A DNA stretch of 64,000 bases. It comes from Roseivirga sp. GTDB lineage: Bacteria; Bacteroidota; Bacteroidia; Cytophagales; Cyclobacteriaceae. Shown one piece after another: positions 54,403-63,949 of this stretch. A program made the translations under genes and the position numbers. Under the pieces are notes generated by a model. It was given only the letters and a program-made list of their open reading frames with translations. It was not told the DNA's origin and searched no databases. Location: positions 62,001 through 126,000 of the forward strand of contig JAGYIY010000001.1 of NCBI GenBank assembly GCA_018402485.1, read 5' to 3'. Within the stretch, counting starts at the first letter, position 1, and each line of letters opens with the position of its first letter.

Positions 54403-55884
54403 ATGAGTCAGATTCGAAAGCTAGCCGGGCAAACGGCTTATTATGGCATTAGTAGCATACTCGGTCGAGTACTGAATTTCTTGCTTTTGCCTATTTGGAC
54501 AGATCGACTTATGGCTGGGGCCTATGGCACCGTTTCTAATTTATATGCCTACATCGCCATTTTCCTCATCATCTATACCTATGGCATGGAAACTGCTTTT
54601 TTTCGGTTCAGTGCCAAATCGAAAGATCCAAAGGTTTACCACAGCAGTGCAACTGCGGTACTTATCACTTCCTGCCTTATTTCTTTGATTATTGGATTCA
54701 ATAGCGCAGGAATTTCACGCCTTTTGGGTGAAGATGTACAGCCGGTTTACATACAATTCATCGCTATCATTTTATTTCTAGATGCCATTGTGGCCATCCC
54801 CTTCGCCAAACTTCGGTTAGAGGAAAAAGCTCTGCGATTTGCTTTTATTAAAACCATCGTGATTGTTCTCACCATCATTCTAAACTTGCTACTGATCATT
54901 GTTTTGCCTGATATAGCTGCAGGAAAATATTTGTTACAATGGCAACCTTGGATTCTTTCCTTTTTCAGGTCAGATTTTCAGGTGGGTTATATTTTGATTG
55001 CCAATCTTTTAGCAAATGTCATCTACGTACCTCTGCTTTTTCCAGAATTGAAAAAAATAAAACTCACTTGGGACTTCAAACTATTAAAACCTATGTTAAT
55101 TTATGCCCTACCTATATTCTTAATGGGATTGGGTGGTATGATCAATGAACAGGGTTACAACATCATAATGAAACATATTTTAGATGTAGAAAGCTTAGGC
55201 ATTTTTAGCAGTACTGTGAAGTTAAGTGTCATCATGTTGTTAGGTATTCAAGCTTTTAGGTATGCAGCAGAGCCCTTTTTCTTCAATCATGCTGATAACA
55301 AAAATGCACCGGAGCTTTTCGCACGTGTAATGCATTATTTTGTGGTGTTCAATGTGGTAGTTTTGGTAGCTGTGGCATTGAATGGTAAATTGATCGGAGA
55401 TATTTTTCTGAGAAGTCCTGCTTACAAAGAAGCCTTATATGTTTTACCCGTATTGCTCGTGGCGAAATTGTTTTATGGGGTATATGTTAATTTGAGTGTT
55501 TGGTTTAAGATCAAAGACCGTACCATTTTTGGCACTTACTTCGCTTTAATTGGGGCTATCGTTACCATTGTAGGTAACCTTGTACTTATTCCTGAGATTG
55601 GATTTTATGGCAGTGCCTTTACAGCCATTTTATGCTACCTCATCATGAGCATGTTATGTTATTGGAAAGGAAGAGAAATTTTCCCCATACCCTACAAGTT
55701 TTTGCCCCTTTTAGGCTACCTGCTTCTCGGCTTACTGTTTATTTATTGTGGTATGCAAGTCCAAATGAACAACGTCTACTTGGACTACGCTGTGCAGTTC
55801 TTATTGACCCTTACTTTCACCGCATTTATGTTCTGGAAAGAAGGAAGAGGCATACGCTACAATGTACGGAATACTAAATCTTGA
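54403..55884 (+). CDS. Polysaccharide/lipid flippase (Wzx/MOP superfamily)
   Basis: 493 residues with about 14 membrane helices. The N-terminal RKLAGQTAYYGISSILGRVLNFLLLPIWT is the classic start of the polysaccharide-synthesis/flippase family, and MLIYALPIFLMGLGGMINEQGYNIIMKH is the second conserved block. It should move lipid-linked sugars or wall precursors across the inner membrane. No glycosyltransferases are nearby, so the substrate may be a core envelope lipid. The following TPR gene starts 50 bp later. Confidence 0.9.
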   Translation: MSQIRKLAGQTAYYGISSILGRVLNFLLLPIWTDRLMAGAYGTVSNLYAYIAIFLIIYTYGMETAFFRFSAKSKDPKVYHSSATAVLITSCLISLIIGFNSAGISRLLGEDVQPVYIQFIAIILFLDAIVAIPFAKLRLEEKALRFAFIKTIVIVLTIILNLLLIIVLPDIAAGKYLLQWQPWILSFFRSDFQVGYILIANLLANVIYVPLLFPELKKIKLTWDFKLLKPMLIYALPIFLMGLGGMINEQGYNIIMKHILDVESLGIFSSTVKLSVIMLLGIQAFRYAAEPFFFNHADNKNAPELFARVMHYFVVFNVVVLVAVALNGKLIGDIFLRSPAYKEALYVLPVLLVAKLFYGVYVNLSVWFKIKDRTIFGTYFALIGAIVTIVGNLVLIPEIGFYGSAFTAILCYLIMSMLCYWKGREIFPIPYKFLPLLGYLLLGLLFIYCGMQVQMNNVYLDYAVQFLLTLTFTAFMFWKEGRGIRYNVRNTKS

Positions 55885-55934
55885 GATTTCTTATGAAAAA
55901 CTTATTGTTGCAAAAAGCGTTCTTTGGGTAATTT

Positions 55935-57680
55935 ATGAAACAGTTGCTATCCTCTTTTTATGTTGCTTTTTACCTGTATACCAGCTTTGGAATAGCCTCG
56001 GCACAATCGCAAACCACAGCCGATACCATTACTTACGCCCAGCAAAACACATCTCAAGAAAAGTTGATTGAAGCCCAAAAATACTTTCTCCTAGAAGATT
56101 TTGAGCAAGCACTGAAAGCATTGAAAGGCGCCATTGAAGCAGACCCAAATAACGATGCCGCCTATTTCAAACAAGCTGAAGTTCACCTGCGATTAGCCCA
56201 ATACAATGATGGCCTAAAAGCCATTGAGAATGCCTTAACCCTGAAAAGTAACAACAAGTATTATTATTTACTAGCTTCTGAACTAGCTACTTTAGGTCAA
56301 GCTCCAGGTGAGGTTTCCAAGTATTATCTTCAAATGGTCAATCTAACGAATGACTATATCATGTACCTGGAAGAAATAGCCAAACACTTCATCGCTCAAG
56401 GAAAATGGCAGCAAGCCATAGAAATCATTGACATGACTGCGCAAAAAACTACGCTCAGCCCCACACAATATCAGATCAAAGTAGATATTTTGGTCAATGC
56501 CAATCGAATCAGCGAAGCCAAAAATCTTTTAAGGCAATTACAACAAAAATTCCCTCGAGAACACCAATTCGTGTTTCAGGAGGCAAGATTGCTGAGTTTG
56601 AACAAAGAAAAGGAGAAGGCCATTGAACTACTCAAAGCTCAAAAACAACCTACAACAGATATGCAACTACTGTTGGCCGAGCTTCAAGGAGGAAAAGAAC
56701 AGGCTCCAGAAGACCAAAAACTTTTATTGCTTCAGTCCTTTTCAAATCCTAATGCTGATGCGCGCGTAAGGACCTTGTTAATGGGGCAATACTTAATGGA
56801 AAGCATGGGTAAAGTTAATTTGAAACTGGTTGATAGTCTTCAGCAGGTACTAGAAAATGATTTTCCAGATGAACCTATGGTACTAGAAAATGGAGCCATT
56901 ACTTATCAAATTTTATCCCAAAAAGCCGAAGGAGAAGCTAGAAGAGCTTATGCTTTGGCCAGTTTAGAAAGACAAGAACAATTGACACAAATCCAACCGG
57001 GAGATTTTGAGATTTGGCAAACCCTACTCAAACAGTTAGCCACATGGAAGAATTGGATGAAGCTTGAGGAACAGGCAGATGAAGCTTTGTTACGTTTCCC
57101 GAACCAGATACGCTTTTATATTTATATGGCTGAGGCCAAAATAGGTTTGGAAAAAACCAATGAAGCAAAGGCCTTATTGCGCCAATCCCTACTCTTGGCC
57201 AATTCTAATCCCGAATTGAAAAGTCTCATCCTAAGCCATCAGGCAAACTTAGCCTATCAAACACAAAAAATAAAAGAGGCAAATGACCTTTATGAAAAGG
57301 CCTTAGCAGAAGAGCCCTCTCACCCGGGCGCTATTTTAGCCTATGGCACCTATTTAAGTATGGAAAAACCACAAAAGGCATTAGCGTATATTGAACCCTG
57401 GATAGAGCAGGGAGCGAAAAATGAAGTCATCTTTAGGATAAAGGCTCAAGCTCTGTTTACTTTGTCTGAATTTGAAAAAGCCAAAAGCACATTGGAACAA
57501 GAGTTTGCCTCTTCATCTACTCTGGCTCAGGGCGAAACGTTAGAATTATTAGGAGACATCTATTTTGAAATGAACGATGTAGAAAAGGCATTGGAGTTCT
57601 GGCAAAAAGCCAGGTTTTCGCCCGGGGTTTCCGACCAGATTGATCAAAAGATTGATGAGAAGACCATTCCAAAAAATTAA
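55935..57680 (+). CDS. Periplasmic tetratricopeptide-repeat protein
   Basis: 581 residues with a signal peptide (about 1-23, ending GIASAQ). At least eight TPR-type repeats follow, for example FEQALKALKGAIEADPNNDAAYFKQAE, YNDGLKAIENALTLKSNN, WQQAIEIIDMTAQK and EANDLYEKALAEEPSHPGAIL. It probably scaffolds an envelope process with the DUF4292 lipoprotein and the M23 protein whose genes overlap or follow. The stop overlaps the DUF4292 start by 26 bp. Confidence 0.85.
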   Translation: MKQLLSSFYVAFYLYTSFGIASAQSQTTADTITYAQQNTSQEKLIEAQKYFLLEDFEQALKALKGAIEADPNNDAAYFKQAEVHLRLAQYNDGLKAIENALTLKSNNKYYYLLASELATLGQAPGEVSKYYLQMVNLTNDYIMYLEEIAKHFIAQGKWQQAIEIIDMTAQKTTLSPTQYQIKVDILVNANRISEAKNLLRQLQQKFPREHQFVFQEARLLSLNKEKEKAIELLKAQKQPTTDMQLLLAELQGGKEQAPEDQKLLLLQSFSNPNADARVRTLLMGQYLMESMGKVNLKLVDSLQQVLENDFPDEPMVLENGAITYQILSQKAEGEARRAYALASLERQEQLTQIQPGDFEIWQTLLKQLATWKNWMKLEEQADEALLRFPNQIRFYIYMAEAKIGLEKTNEAKALLRQSLLLANSNPELKSLILSHQANLAYQTQKIKEANDLYEKALAEEPSHPGAILAYGTYLSMEKPQKALAYIEPWIEQGAKNEVIFRIKAQALFTLSEFEKAKSTLEQEFASSSTLAQGETLELLGDIYFEMNDVEKALEFWQKARFSPGVSDQIDQKIDEKTIPKN

Positions 57681-58422
57681 GGTATCAGGACTATACCTTC
57701 TGTTGTTTGTACTGCTAATTTCAGGGTGCAACAAGCAGTTTCTAGGTTTTAAATTTAAACCCCGGAATACACTTACGATTGAAGAAGTAGACTTTGAATA
57801 CCTATCTACCAGAGCTAAAATCAAATACAAAAGTCCCAAAGATAAGTCGAAAGCAACTGCCACTATTCGCATTAGGCGAGACAGTTTGATCTGGTTTACC
57901 CTATCAAATGGAGTTGGTATTGAAGGGGTGCGGGGTAAGATCACGCAAGATTCTGTCATTTTAATGGATCGCATCAATAAAAAGGTGTATCGATACAGTA
58001 TGGAAAGTTTAAGCCAAGAACTAAAATTCAATTTGAATTTTGAGCTTTTCCAGTCGGTAATTATTGGTGACATGCCCATAAGGCCTTCAAAAGCAGATGA
58101 TATAGTAGAGAAAAATAATAATTTTTTTGTAACACAAATTGTTGGAGACATGCGCGTGAGTAGCCTGATAACCGCTAAAAACAGGCGGTTGGAGAACCTT
58201 TTAGCCAGTACCACAAAAAATAATAGCACTCTTGAACTCAAATACTCCGACTTTCAACCTTTGGAAAACAAACCCTTTGCTTTTAAAGTACTGATGACAT
58301 TAACTGCCATGGAAGCCGGAAAAAAATTAGAGACAACCATTGACATTGAGCACAAAAGAGTGGTAATTGAAGAAAAGTTACCGTTTCCTTTCGTTATTCC
58401 TCCGAGGTATGAAAATCAATAG
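57655..58422 (+). CDS. DUF4292 lipoprotein
   Basis: 255 residues from the ATG at 57655; a TTG five codons earlier is an alternative. A basic N-terminus and hydrophobic segment end in the lipobox LISGC, so it is a lipoprotein. The rest (EVDFEYLSTRAKIKYKSPKD, ATIRIRRDSLIWFTLSNGVGIEGVR, IDIEHKRVVIEEKLPFPF) looks like a LolA/LolB-type half-barrel, as in the DUF4292 family. In Bacteroidota this gene usually sits between a TPR and an M23 gene, as here. Role in outer-membrane lipoprotein or lipid handling is inferred. Confidence 0.85.
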   Translation: MRRPFQKIKVSGLYLLLFVLLISGCNKQFLGFKFKPRNTLTIEEVDFEYLSTRAKIKYKSPKDKSKATATIRIRRDSLIWFTLSNGVGIEGVRGKITQDSVILMDRINKKVYRYSMESLSQELKFNLNFELFQSVIIGDMPIRPSKADDIVEKNNNFFVTQIVGDMRVSSLITAKNRRLENLLASTTKNNSTLELKYSDFQPLENKPFAFKVLMTLTAMEAGKKLETTIDIEHKRVVIEEKLPFPFVIPPRYENQ

Positions 58423-59614
58423 ACACTTCATTTTCGTATTGTTTTTGCTTTTTGTAGCCCCGTGGGGAATGCACGGTCAAAGCCAAAAAGAATTATTGGA
58501 GCAACAGAAAGCAGCCATTTTAAAAAAAATAGAGGAAACGCAAAGAATACTCAAGCAGACAACATCAGAAAGAACCACCTCTGTTGGAAGACTTAGGGCA
58601 CTCAACAATCAAATTACATCTCGCTCCTCACTGATTCGAGCCATCAATGAACAAGTAAGTGCACTTAACGAACAAATTCAGGAAGATCAAAGCATTGCAA
58701 ATGCCATGTCAGAAGACCTAAAAAGTCTTAAGGAAGAGTATGCACAGATGGTTTATGCCACACAAAAAACCAGTGCCGGATTTAATCAAATTACCTTTTT
58801 GTTTGCCGCAGAAACCTTCAATCAATTATTTATGCGTATGAAGTACATGAGACAATATGGCCAAGCGCGTAAAAAACAAGCTGCAGCCATTGAAGTGGTT
58901 AAGGAAAATCTCAATGAGCAAATTGCAGAGATTGAAACTCAAAAAGAAGATCAAAAAAGTTTGCTCAACGAAGAGCTAACAGAAAGCGAAAAACTTCAAA
59001 AATTACGTGCTGAACAAAGGCGAGTTGTTGCAACCCTAGAGCGAGAGGAGCAAAATATTCGAAAACAGCTTTCAGAACAACTGGCCTCAGAAAAAGAACT
59101 CTCGGAGCGCATTGATGCCATCATAGAAGAAGAAAGAAGAAGAGCTACATCTGCTAATTCGGTCAATGTTGAAGAACTGACGTCTGCTTTTGAAAAAGAA
59201 AAAGGACAACTCCCTTGGCCGGTATCAGAGGGGTTTATATCTTCAAAATACGGGAGGCATAAACACCCTACACTGCAAAGAGTGACACTCAACAACAAGG
59301 GGATTGATATTCAAACCTCGATGAATGCTTATGTAAAGACGGTGTTTCCTGGGAAAGTAGTAGGCATTCAATCTATTCAGGGGCAAGGCATAACCGTACT
59401 GATGCAGCATGGTGATTATTACACTGCCTACTCTAAACTCAAAGCAGTAACAGTATCCAATGGTCAAGAATTACCTATCGGCAGTACGATCGGCCAAGTG
59501 CTCACCAATGGAGACAATGTTTCAGAATTAAAATTTAGAATTTATGGTACATCAGGCACCATTAATCCTGAATTATGGCTCAAACAGGGCATGAGTAACC
59601 AAGTACCCAACTAA
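58409..59614 (+). CDS. Murein hydrolase activator EnvC-like, M23 domain
   Basis: 401 residues from the ATG at 58409, which overlaps the DUF4292 gene by 14 bp. Signal peptide about 1-24. Residues about 25-260 are a long coiled coil (KELLEQQKAAILKKIEETQ, LNEQIAEIETQKEDQKSL), and the last 120 are a LytM/M23-like domain (GRHKHPTLQRVTLNNKGIDI, GKVVGIQSIQGQGITVLMQHGDYYTAYS). The usual zinc ligands HxxxD and HxH are changed (NNKGIDI, MQHGDYY has one His), so it is probably a non-catalytic activator of amidases such as EnvC. Confidence 0.88.
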   Translation: MKINRHFIFVLFLLFVAPWGMHGQSQKELLEQQKAAILKKIEETQRILKQTTSERTTSVGRLRALNNQITSRSSLIRAINEQVSALNEQIQEDQSIANAMSEDLKSLKEEYAQMVYATQKTSAGFNQITFLFAAETFNQLFMRMKYMRQYGQARKKQAAAIEVVKENLNEQIAEIETQKEDQKSLLNEELTESEKLQKLRAEQRRVVATLEREEQNIRKQLSEQLASEKELSERIDAIIEEERRRATSANSVNVEELTSAFEKEKGQLPWPVSEGFISSKYGRHKHPTLQRVTLNNKGIDIQTSMNAYVKTVFPGKVVGIQSIQGQGITVLMQHGDYYTAYSKLKAVTVSNGQELPIGSTIGQVLTNGDNVSELKFRIYGTSGTINPELWLKQGMSNQVPN

Positions 59615-59679
59615 ACACGGTTTATTGCGTTGCGCATAAAACAAATGGGGTAAGAGCAAAAAGAGTATTACATTTCAAT

Positions 59680-59687
59680 TATATTTG
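59680..59687 (+). promoter_or_regulatory. -7 promoter element of tatA
   Basis: TATATTTG, an exact TAnnTTTG, 19 bp before the tatA ATG. There is no TTG at the usual -33 distance. It suggests tatA-gatA can be transcribed apart from the upstream envelope genes. Confidence 0.45.
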
Positions 59688-59706
59688 TACCCTAAAGAAA
59701 TAGACC

Positions 59707-59910
59707 ATGGAAACAATTATAGCGATAGGTATGCCGGGAGGTCCAGAGATATTTGTTATTCTCTTTATTATTCTTCTTTTGTTCGGAGCCAAAAAAATCC
59801 CTGATTTAGCAAGGGGGTTTGGTAAGGGTATTCGTGAATTCAAGGATGCCACCAAAGAGATTAAGAAAGAGGTAGATGATGCCGGAAAAGAGATAGAAAA
59901 GAAAGACTAA
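59707..59910 (+). CDS. tatA: Twin-arginine translocase subunit TatA/TatE
   Basis: 67 residues. One N-terminal membrane helix ([19 protein letters not shown]), then the FGxKxxP hinge as [20 protein letters not shown] and a charged amphipathic tail ending EIEKKD. This is the pore-forming part of the Tat export system for folded proteins. No tatC is in the window. gatA follows 4 bp later. Confidence 0.93.
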   Translation: METIIAIGMPGGPEIFVILFIILLLFGAKKIPDLARGFGKGIREFKDATKEIKKEVDDAGKEIEKKD

Positions 59911-59914
59911 ACCC

Positions 59915-61333
59915 GTGAAGAATTATCATCGATTAGATGAGATTCAATCAGACCTTTATCAAAATAAAGTAAGCTGTAAAAAGCTGATACAGCATTATCT
60001 TGCCAACATTGAAGCTGGTAAGGGATTCAACGCATTTGTAGAAGTTTACGCGGATGAAGCACTGAAACAAGCTGAGGTTATCGACTTAAAATTATCACAA
60101 AAAAAAGCCGGCCCCTTAGCAGGCTTAGTCTTTGGAATTAAAGACTTATTTTGTTTTAAAGATCATCAAGTTCATGGTGGCAGCCGCATCTTAAAAGATT
60201 TCGAATCTCAAATTACAGCCACCGCCGTTCAAAAATTATTGGATGCCGATGCCATTCTCATTGGCCGCCAAAATTGTGACGAATTTGGCATGGGGTCTTC
60301 CAATGAAAATTCCATTCATGGCCCTGCCAAAAACCCGATTGATACAAACCGCGTACCCGGAGGTTCTTCGGGTGGATCAGCCATTGCCGTTCAGGCAGAT
60401 ATGTGCCAAATAGCACTAGGCACAGACACAGGAGGCTCCGTTCGTCAACCTGCCGCATTTTGCGGAATCTTAGGTCTTAAGCCCACCTATTCACGCATTT
60501 CACGATATGGTATATTGGCCTATGCCTCTTCATTTGATACAGTAGGTATTTTTTCTAAATCAGTTGCCGACAATGCCACTGTATTAGCAACCATAGCAGG
60601 CAAAGACCCAAAAGATGCCACCTCCAGTTCAGAAGAATATGCGCATCTGGCCACACAGACCATTCATGAGAAAAAGTACACATTTGCTTATTTTGAGGAA
60701 TTTTTTACGCATCCTGAAATTCAAAAAGAGGTGCAGAAAGCCTATAAGGATACAGTTACAGGTCTTCAAAATAGTGGACATCGAGGTGTGGCATTACCCT
60801 TTCCTTATTTAGAGGAATTGCTTCCCACTTATTATATTCTCACAACCGCAGAGGCGAGCTCCAATTTGGCCCGATATGATGGTGCCCACTATGGTTATCG
60901 GTCATCTGATTCAAATAGTATAGAAGAGATGTACATAAACAGTCGAACGGAGGGTTTTGGAACGGAAGTCAAAAGAAGAATTATGCTGGGTGCTTTTGTT
61001 CTGAGTGCTGACTATTACGATGCTTATTTCACCCAGGCACAAAAGGTAAGAAGATTGATCAAAGAAGCTACCGAGGCTACCTTAAAAATACATGATTTTA
61101 TATTGACCCCAACTACTCCAACTACGGCCTTCTTGCTGAATGAAAAAAATAGTCCCTTAGCGATGTATTTGGCTGATTTATTCACAGTACAGGCTTCCAT
61201 CTCCGGAATTCCGGCCATTTCTATTCCTGTAGCAACAGACGATTATGATATGCCCATTGGAATACAAATTATGTCAGCGGCTTTTACGGAAGATAAACTT
61301 TTTGCAATTTCAAAAATCATACTAGAAGAATGA
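59915..61333 (+). CDS. gatA: Aspartyl/glutamyl-tRNA amidotransferase subunit A
   Basis: 472 residues from a GTG at 59915; generates ammonia from glutamine to amidate Glu-tRNA(Gln) or Asp-tRNA(Asn). The amidase Ser-cisSer-Lys triad is visible: Lys in GLVFGIKDLF, cis-Ser in RVPGGSSGGSAIAV, and nucleophile Ser in GTDTGGSVRQPAAF. The C-terminal region has TPTTPTTAF and QASISGIPAISIPV. gatB and gatC are not adjacent. Its stop overlaps a possible start of the next gene. Confidence 0.93.
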   Translation: MKNYHRLDEIQSDLYQNKVSCKKLIQHYLANIEAGKGFNAFVEVYADEALKQAEVIDLKLSQKKAGPLAGLVFGIKDLFCFKDHQVHGGSRILKDFESQITATAVQKLLDADAILIGRQNCDEFGMGSSNENSIHGPAKNPIDTNRVPGGSSGGSAIAVQADMCQIALGTDTGGSVRQPAAFCGILGLKPTYSRISRYGILAYASSFDTVGIFSKSVADNATVLATIAGKDPKDATSSSEEYAHLATQTIHEKKYTFAYFEEFFTHPEIQKEVQKAYKDTVTGLQNSGHRGVALPFPYLEELLPTYYILTTAEASSNLARYDGAHYGYRSSDSNSIEEMYINSRTEGFGTEVKRRIMLGAFVLSADYYDAYFTQAQKVRRLIKEATEATLKIHDFILTPTTPTTAFLLNEKNSPLAMYLADLFTVQASISGIPAISIPVATDDYDMPIGIQIMSAAFTEDKLFAISKIILEE

Positions 61334-61350
61334 TCGTTGGCACATCGTAC

Positions 61351-62685
61351 ATGAAAAAAATTATTTTTGGCTTGCTAATCTTTTCTATCTTTCACCCTCG
61401 TGTACAAGCACAGGAAGCCAAATTATTGGAGGTATACGATTACGCTCCTGACATTTCCACAAAAGTTGTAGAACAATATTATAAAGACTTAAACCTTGAA
61501 ATAGACATTGCCTACAACGACCGGGTTCAGGCATTCATCAATTATTTCACGGTGAGAAACAGGGGCTATACCCGCGAAATGCTCAAAAGAAAAGAACTCT
61601 ATTTTCCCATTTTTGAAAAATACCTTGCCCAGTACAATCTTCCAGATGAACTGAAATACCTGCCCATTATCGAATCAGGCTTAAACCCAAAAGCTGTTTC
61701 TGGCCCACAAGCTGTTGGTCTATGGCAGTTCATGCTCTTAACCGGAAGAGAACAGGGTTTAAAAGTAGATTGGTACATCGATGAGCGCATGGATCCCGAA
61801 CGAGCAACAGAAGCTGCTTGCCAATACATAAGTTGGCTGTATGGTATTTTTAAGGATTGGAAACTTACGCTGGCTGCCTATAATAGTGGAATTGGTAATG
61901 TCAAGCGTGCGATGCGTAGGGCAGGTAACAAAAATGATTTTTGGGACATCTATCGTTTTTTACCGCGCGAAACTCGATCTTATGTACCACAGTTCTCTGC
62001 CATGGTCTATGCCATGGAATATGCCGATGTACACAATATCTATAGTCCGGAAAAAGACGTAGCCACTCCCTTCATAGAAATCCCTACCAAAGATTTTGTG
62101 TACTTAAAAACCTTCGCCGAAAGTACAGGCATTGCACTAGCAGTATTGAATCAATTGAATCCTGCTGTGAAAAAAGGAGCTATTCCTGAACATTGGGGCG
62201 GCTATGCATTGCGGATACCGCAAAAGAACGCTGATGTGGGGGATGAAGTGCTAGAAAAAGCCCTAATGGCTGCAGCTGCCGATAAAAAAGAGTTTAGCAA
62301 ATTGGCCACAGACATGCCCGGGTCAACTTTTGGAAAAGAGAAACTTATTTATCGTGTGCGCTCGGGAGATGTTTTAGGTGCCATCGCTCGGAATCATCGG
62401 GTAAAAATTGCTGATTTACGCACTTGGAACAATATTCAGGGTTCAATGATTCGAGTGGGCCAGCGTTTGGAAATATACACCGGTCCCGATTTCCATATTT
62501 CCTCCAAAAATACGCAATTGGTGAATCAGCCCATCCCCGATTCTAAACTCCATGTTGTTCAACCCGGCGACACACTTTGGGATATTTCAAGAAGGTACCA
62601 AGGTGTAAGCATCACCAAAATAAAGGAACTAAACAACCTTAAAAGCAATACCTTAAAACCTGGAATGAGACTACGTATAGGTTAG
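61351..62685 (+). CDS. Lytic murein transglycosylase with two LysM domains (MltD-like)
   Basis: 444 residues from the ATG at 61351 (an ATG at 61330 overlaps gatA). Signal peptide about 1-21. The SLT domain lies near residues 85-230, with catalytic Glu in PIIESGLNPKAVS, GLWQFMLLTGREQGL and LAAYNSGIGNVKRAM. Two C-terminal LysM repeats bind peptidoglycan: IYRVRSGDVLGAIARNHRVK and LHVVQPGDTLWDISRRYQG. It trims cell-wall glycan in the periplasm or under the outer membrane. Confidence 0.93.
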   Translation: MKKIIFGLLIFSIFHPRVQAQEAKLLEVYDYAPDISTKVVEQYYKDLNLEIDIAYNDRVQAFINYFTVRNRGYTREMLKRKELYFPIFEKYLAQYNLPDELKYLPIIESGLNPKAVSGPQAVGLWQFMLLTGREQGLKVDWYIDERMDPERATEAACQYISWLYGIFKDWKLTLAAYNSGIGNVKRAMRRAGNKNDFWDIYRFLPRETRSYVPQFSAMVYAMEYADVHNIYSPEKDVATPFIEIPTKDFVYLKTFAESTGIALAVLNQLNPAVKKGAIPEHWGGYALRIPQKNADVGDEVLEKALMAAAADKKEFSKLATDMPGSTFGKEKLIYRVRSGDVLGAIARNHRVKIADLRTWNNIQGSMIRVGQRLEIYTGPDFHISSKNTQLVNQPIPDSKLHVVQPGDTLWDISRRYQGVSITKIKELNNLKSNTLKPGMRLRIG

Positions 62686-62767
62686 AATAAGTTAACTATA
62701 CTTTTAGTTGTTTAGTAAGTTTAAAGTCCCTATACTTGCTGCGTACATGTTTAAAAGGAAGAATACT

Positions 62768-63856
62768 ATGGTTCGCATCATTTTATCAACGGTTTTTGCC
62801 CTATCACTTGTGGCTTGCGGAGGCCAAAGCGATAGGACAGATTCTTCAGAATCAAGCCGAAAAAAAGCAATGCCCACAGCATCAGGCGACCCTGGAGAAA
62901 TTGTGATTGTCACAGATAAGTTAAAGTATGAAGGGGCATTGGGAGATGCCATCAAAGAGGTTTTTCTAGCCGAAGTTCCCGGTCTCACACGTGAAGAACC
63001 TATGTTTACGCTTAGGGTCATAGAACCGACCGATTTCAATCGTATTTTTCGTCTTTCACGAAATCTGGTGTACATTGTGAGCTTAGAAGGCAATAGCGCA
63101 GCCGACAGGTGGCTTCAAAACACATTTAGCGAAGCTTCTAAAGAATTGATCCGTAACAATCCCGATCGCTTCATGGAAACTTCTGAAGATCAGTTTGCCA
63201 ATAACCAAAAGGTATTACAACTCTTCGCAAAAGATGATATCTCCTTAGCCAAAAAGATCAAAGAGAATGCAAAAACCATTCAGAACTATTTTAATAATGC
63301 AGAAAAAGAGCGCCTTTCCAAATCATTGGGCATGTCTGTGGCCTCTCGCGAAATTGTAAGCAAAATCAGAACTACCTTAGGTGCCAGCATTAAGGTACCT
63401 GCTGAATATGAGTTGGCTATGTTGCAAAAAGATTTTGCATGGGTCCGATTTTTACCAGGCCGTGGGCCCAGCAAAAATCTTTTCATCTATAAAAAGAACT
63501 ACACCTCTGAGGAGGAATTTAGTAAAGAGAATGTCATTAAGCTCCGAAACGAGGTTGGAAAGAAATACATTTATGGCGATCCGGAAAACAAGGCCTCTTA
63601 CATGATTACCGAAACCGAATATATGTACCCTATCTTTCGCCAAATCAACTTTCGCGATAATTATACCATGGAAATGCGCGGAGCATGGAAAACCAAAAAC
63701 TTTTCAGTAGGCGGCCCTTTTGTTAGCTATACCCTTGTAGATGAAGAAGAAGGTGCGCTTTACTACATAGAAGGCTTTGTAATTCACCCCAATGAAAAAC
63801 ACAGAGAACTTATTCGTGAGATGGAGTCTCTGCTCAACACTTTTCGCCTTCAATGA
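62768..63856 (+). CDS. DUF4837 lipoprotein
   Basis: 362 residues from the ATG at 62768, which has a purine-rich AAAGGAAG upstream; ATGs at 62708 and 62747 are weaker because they push the lipobox further in. The lipobox is SLVACGG. The mature protein has the DUF4837 features SGDPGEIVIVTDKLKYEGALG, FRLSRNLVYIVSLEG, RFLPGRGPSKNLFIYKKNY and GPFVSYTLVDEEEGALYYIEGFV. Members follow lytic transglycosylase genes in many Bacteroidota, so a cell-wall link is likely. The function is unknown. Confidence 0.88.
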   Translation: MVRIILSTVFALSLVACGGQSDRTDSSESSRKKAMPTASGDPGEIVIVTDKLKYEGALGDAIKEVFLAEVPGLTREEPMFTLRVIEPTDFNRIFRLSRNLVYIVSLEGNSAADRWLQNTFSEASKELIRNNPDRFMETSEDQFANNQKVLQLFAKDDISLAKKIKENAKTIQNYFNNAEKERLSKSLGMSVASREIVSKIRTTLGASIKVPAEYELAMLQKDFAWVRFLPGRGPSKNLFIYKKNYTSEEEFSKENVIKLRNEVGKKYIYGDPENKASYMITETEYMYPIFRQINFRDNYTMEMRGAWKTKNFSVGGPFVSYTLVDEEEGALYYIEGFVIHPNEKHRELIREMESLLNTFRLQ

Positions 63857-63949
63857 TTGCCCCAACTTTAAAGGACTTTTCGTGATAATGTTTATCTTTC
63901 GGATTCGTTCAGTGCCTACTACAAACCATTCATATAGGTGAGTAGAAGC

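Noticed and set aside
57549-58241. 230-codon minus-strand frame
   Set aside because: Antisense to the DUF4292 lipoprotein and TPR genes; Ser/Leu-rich shadow with no motif.
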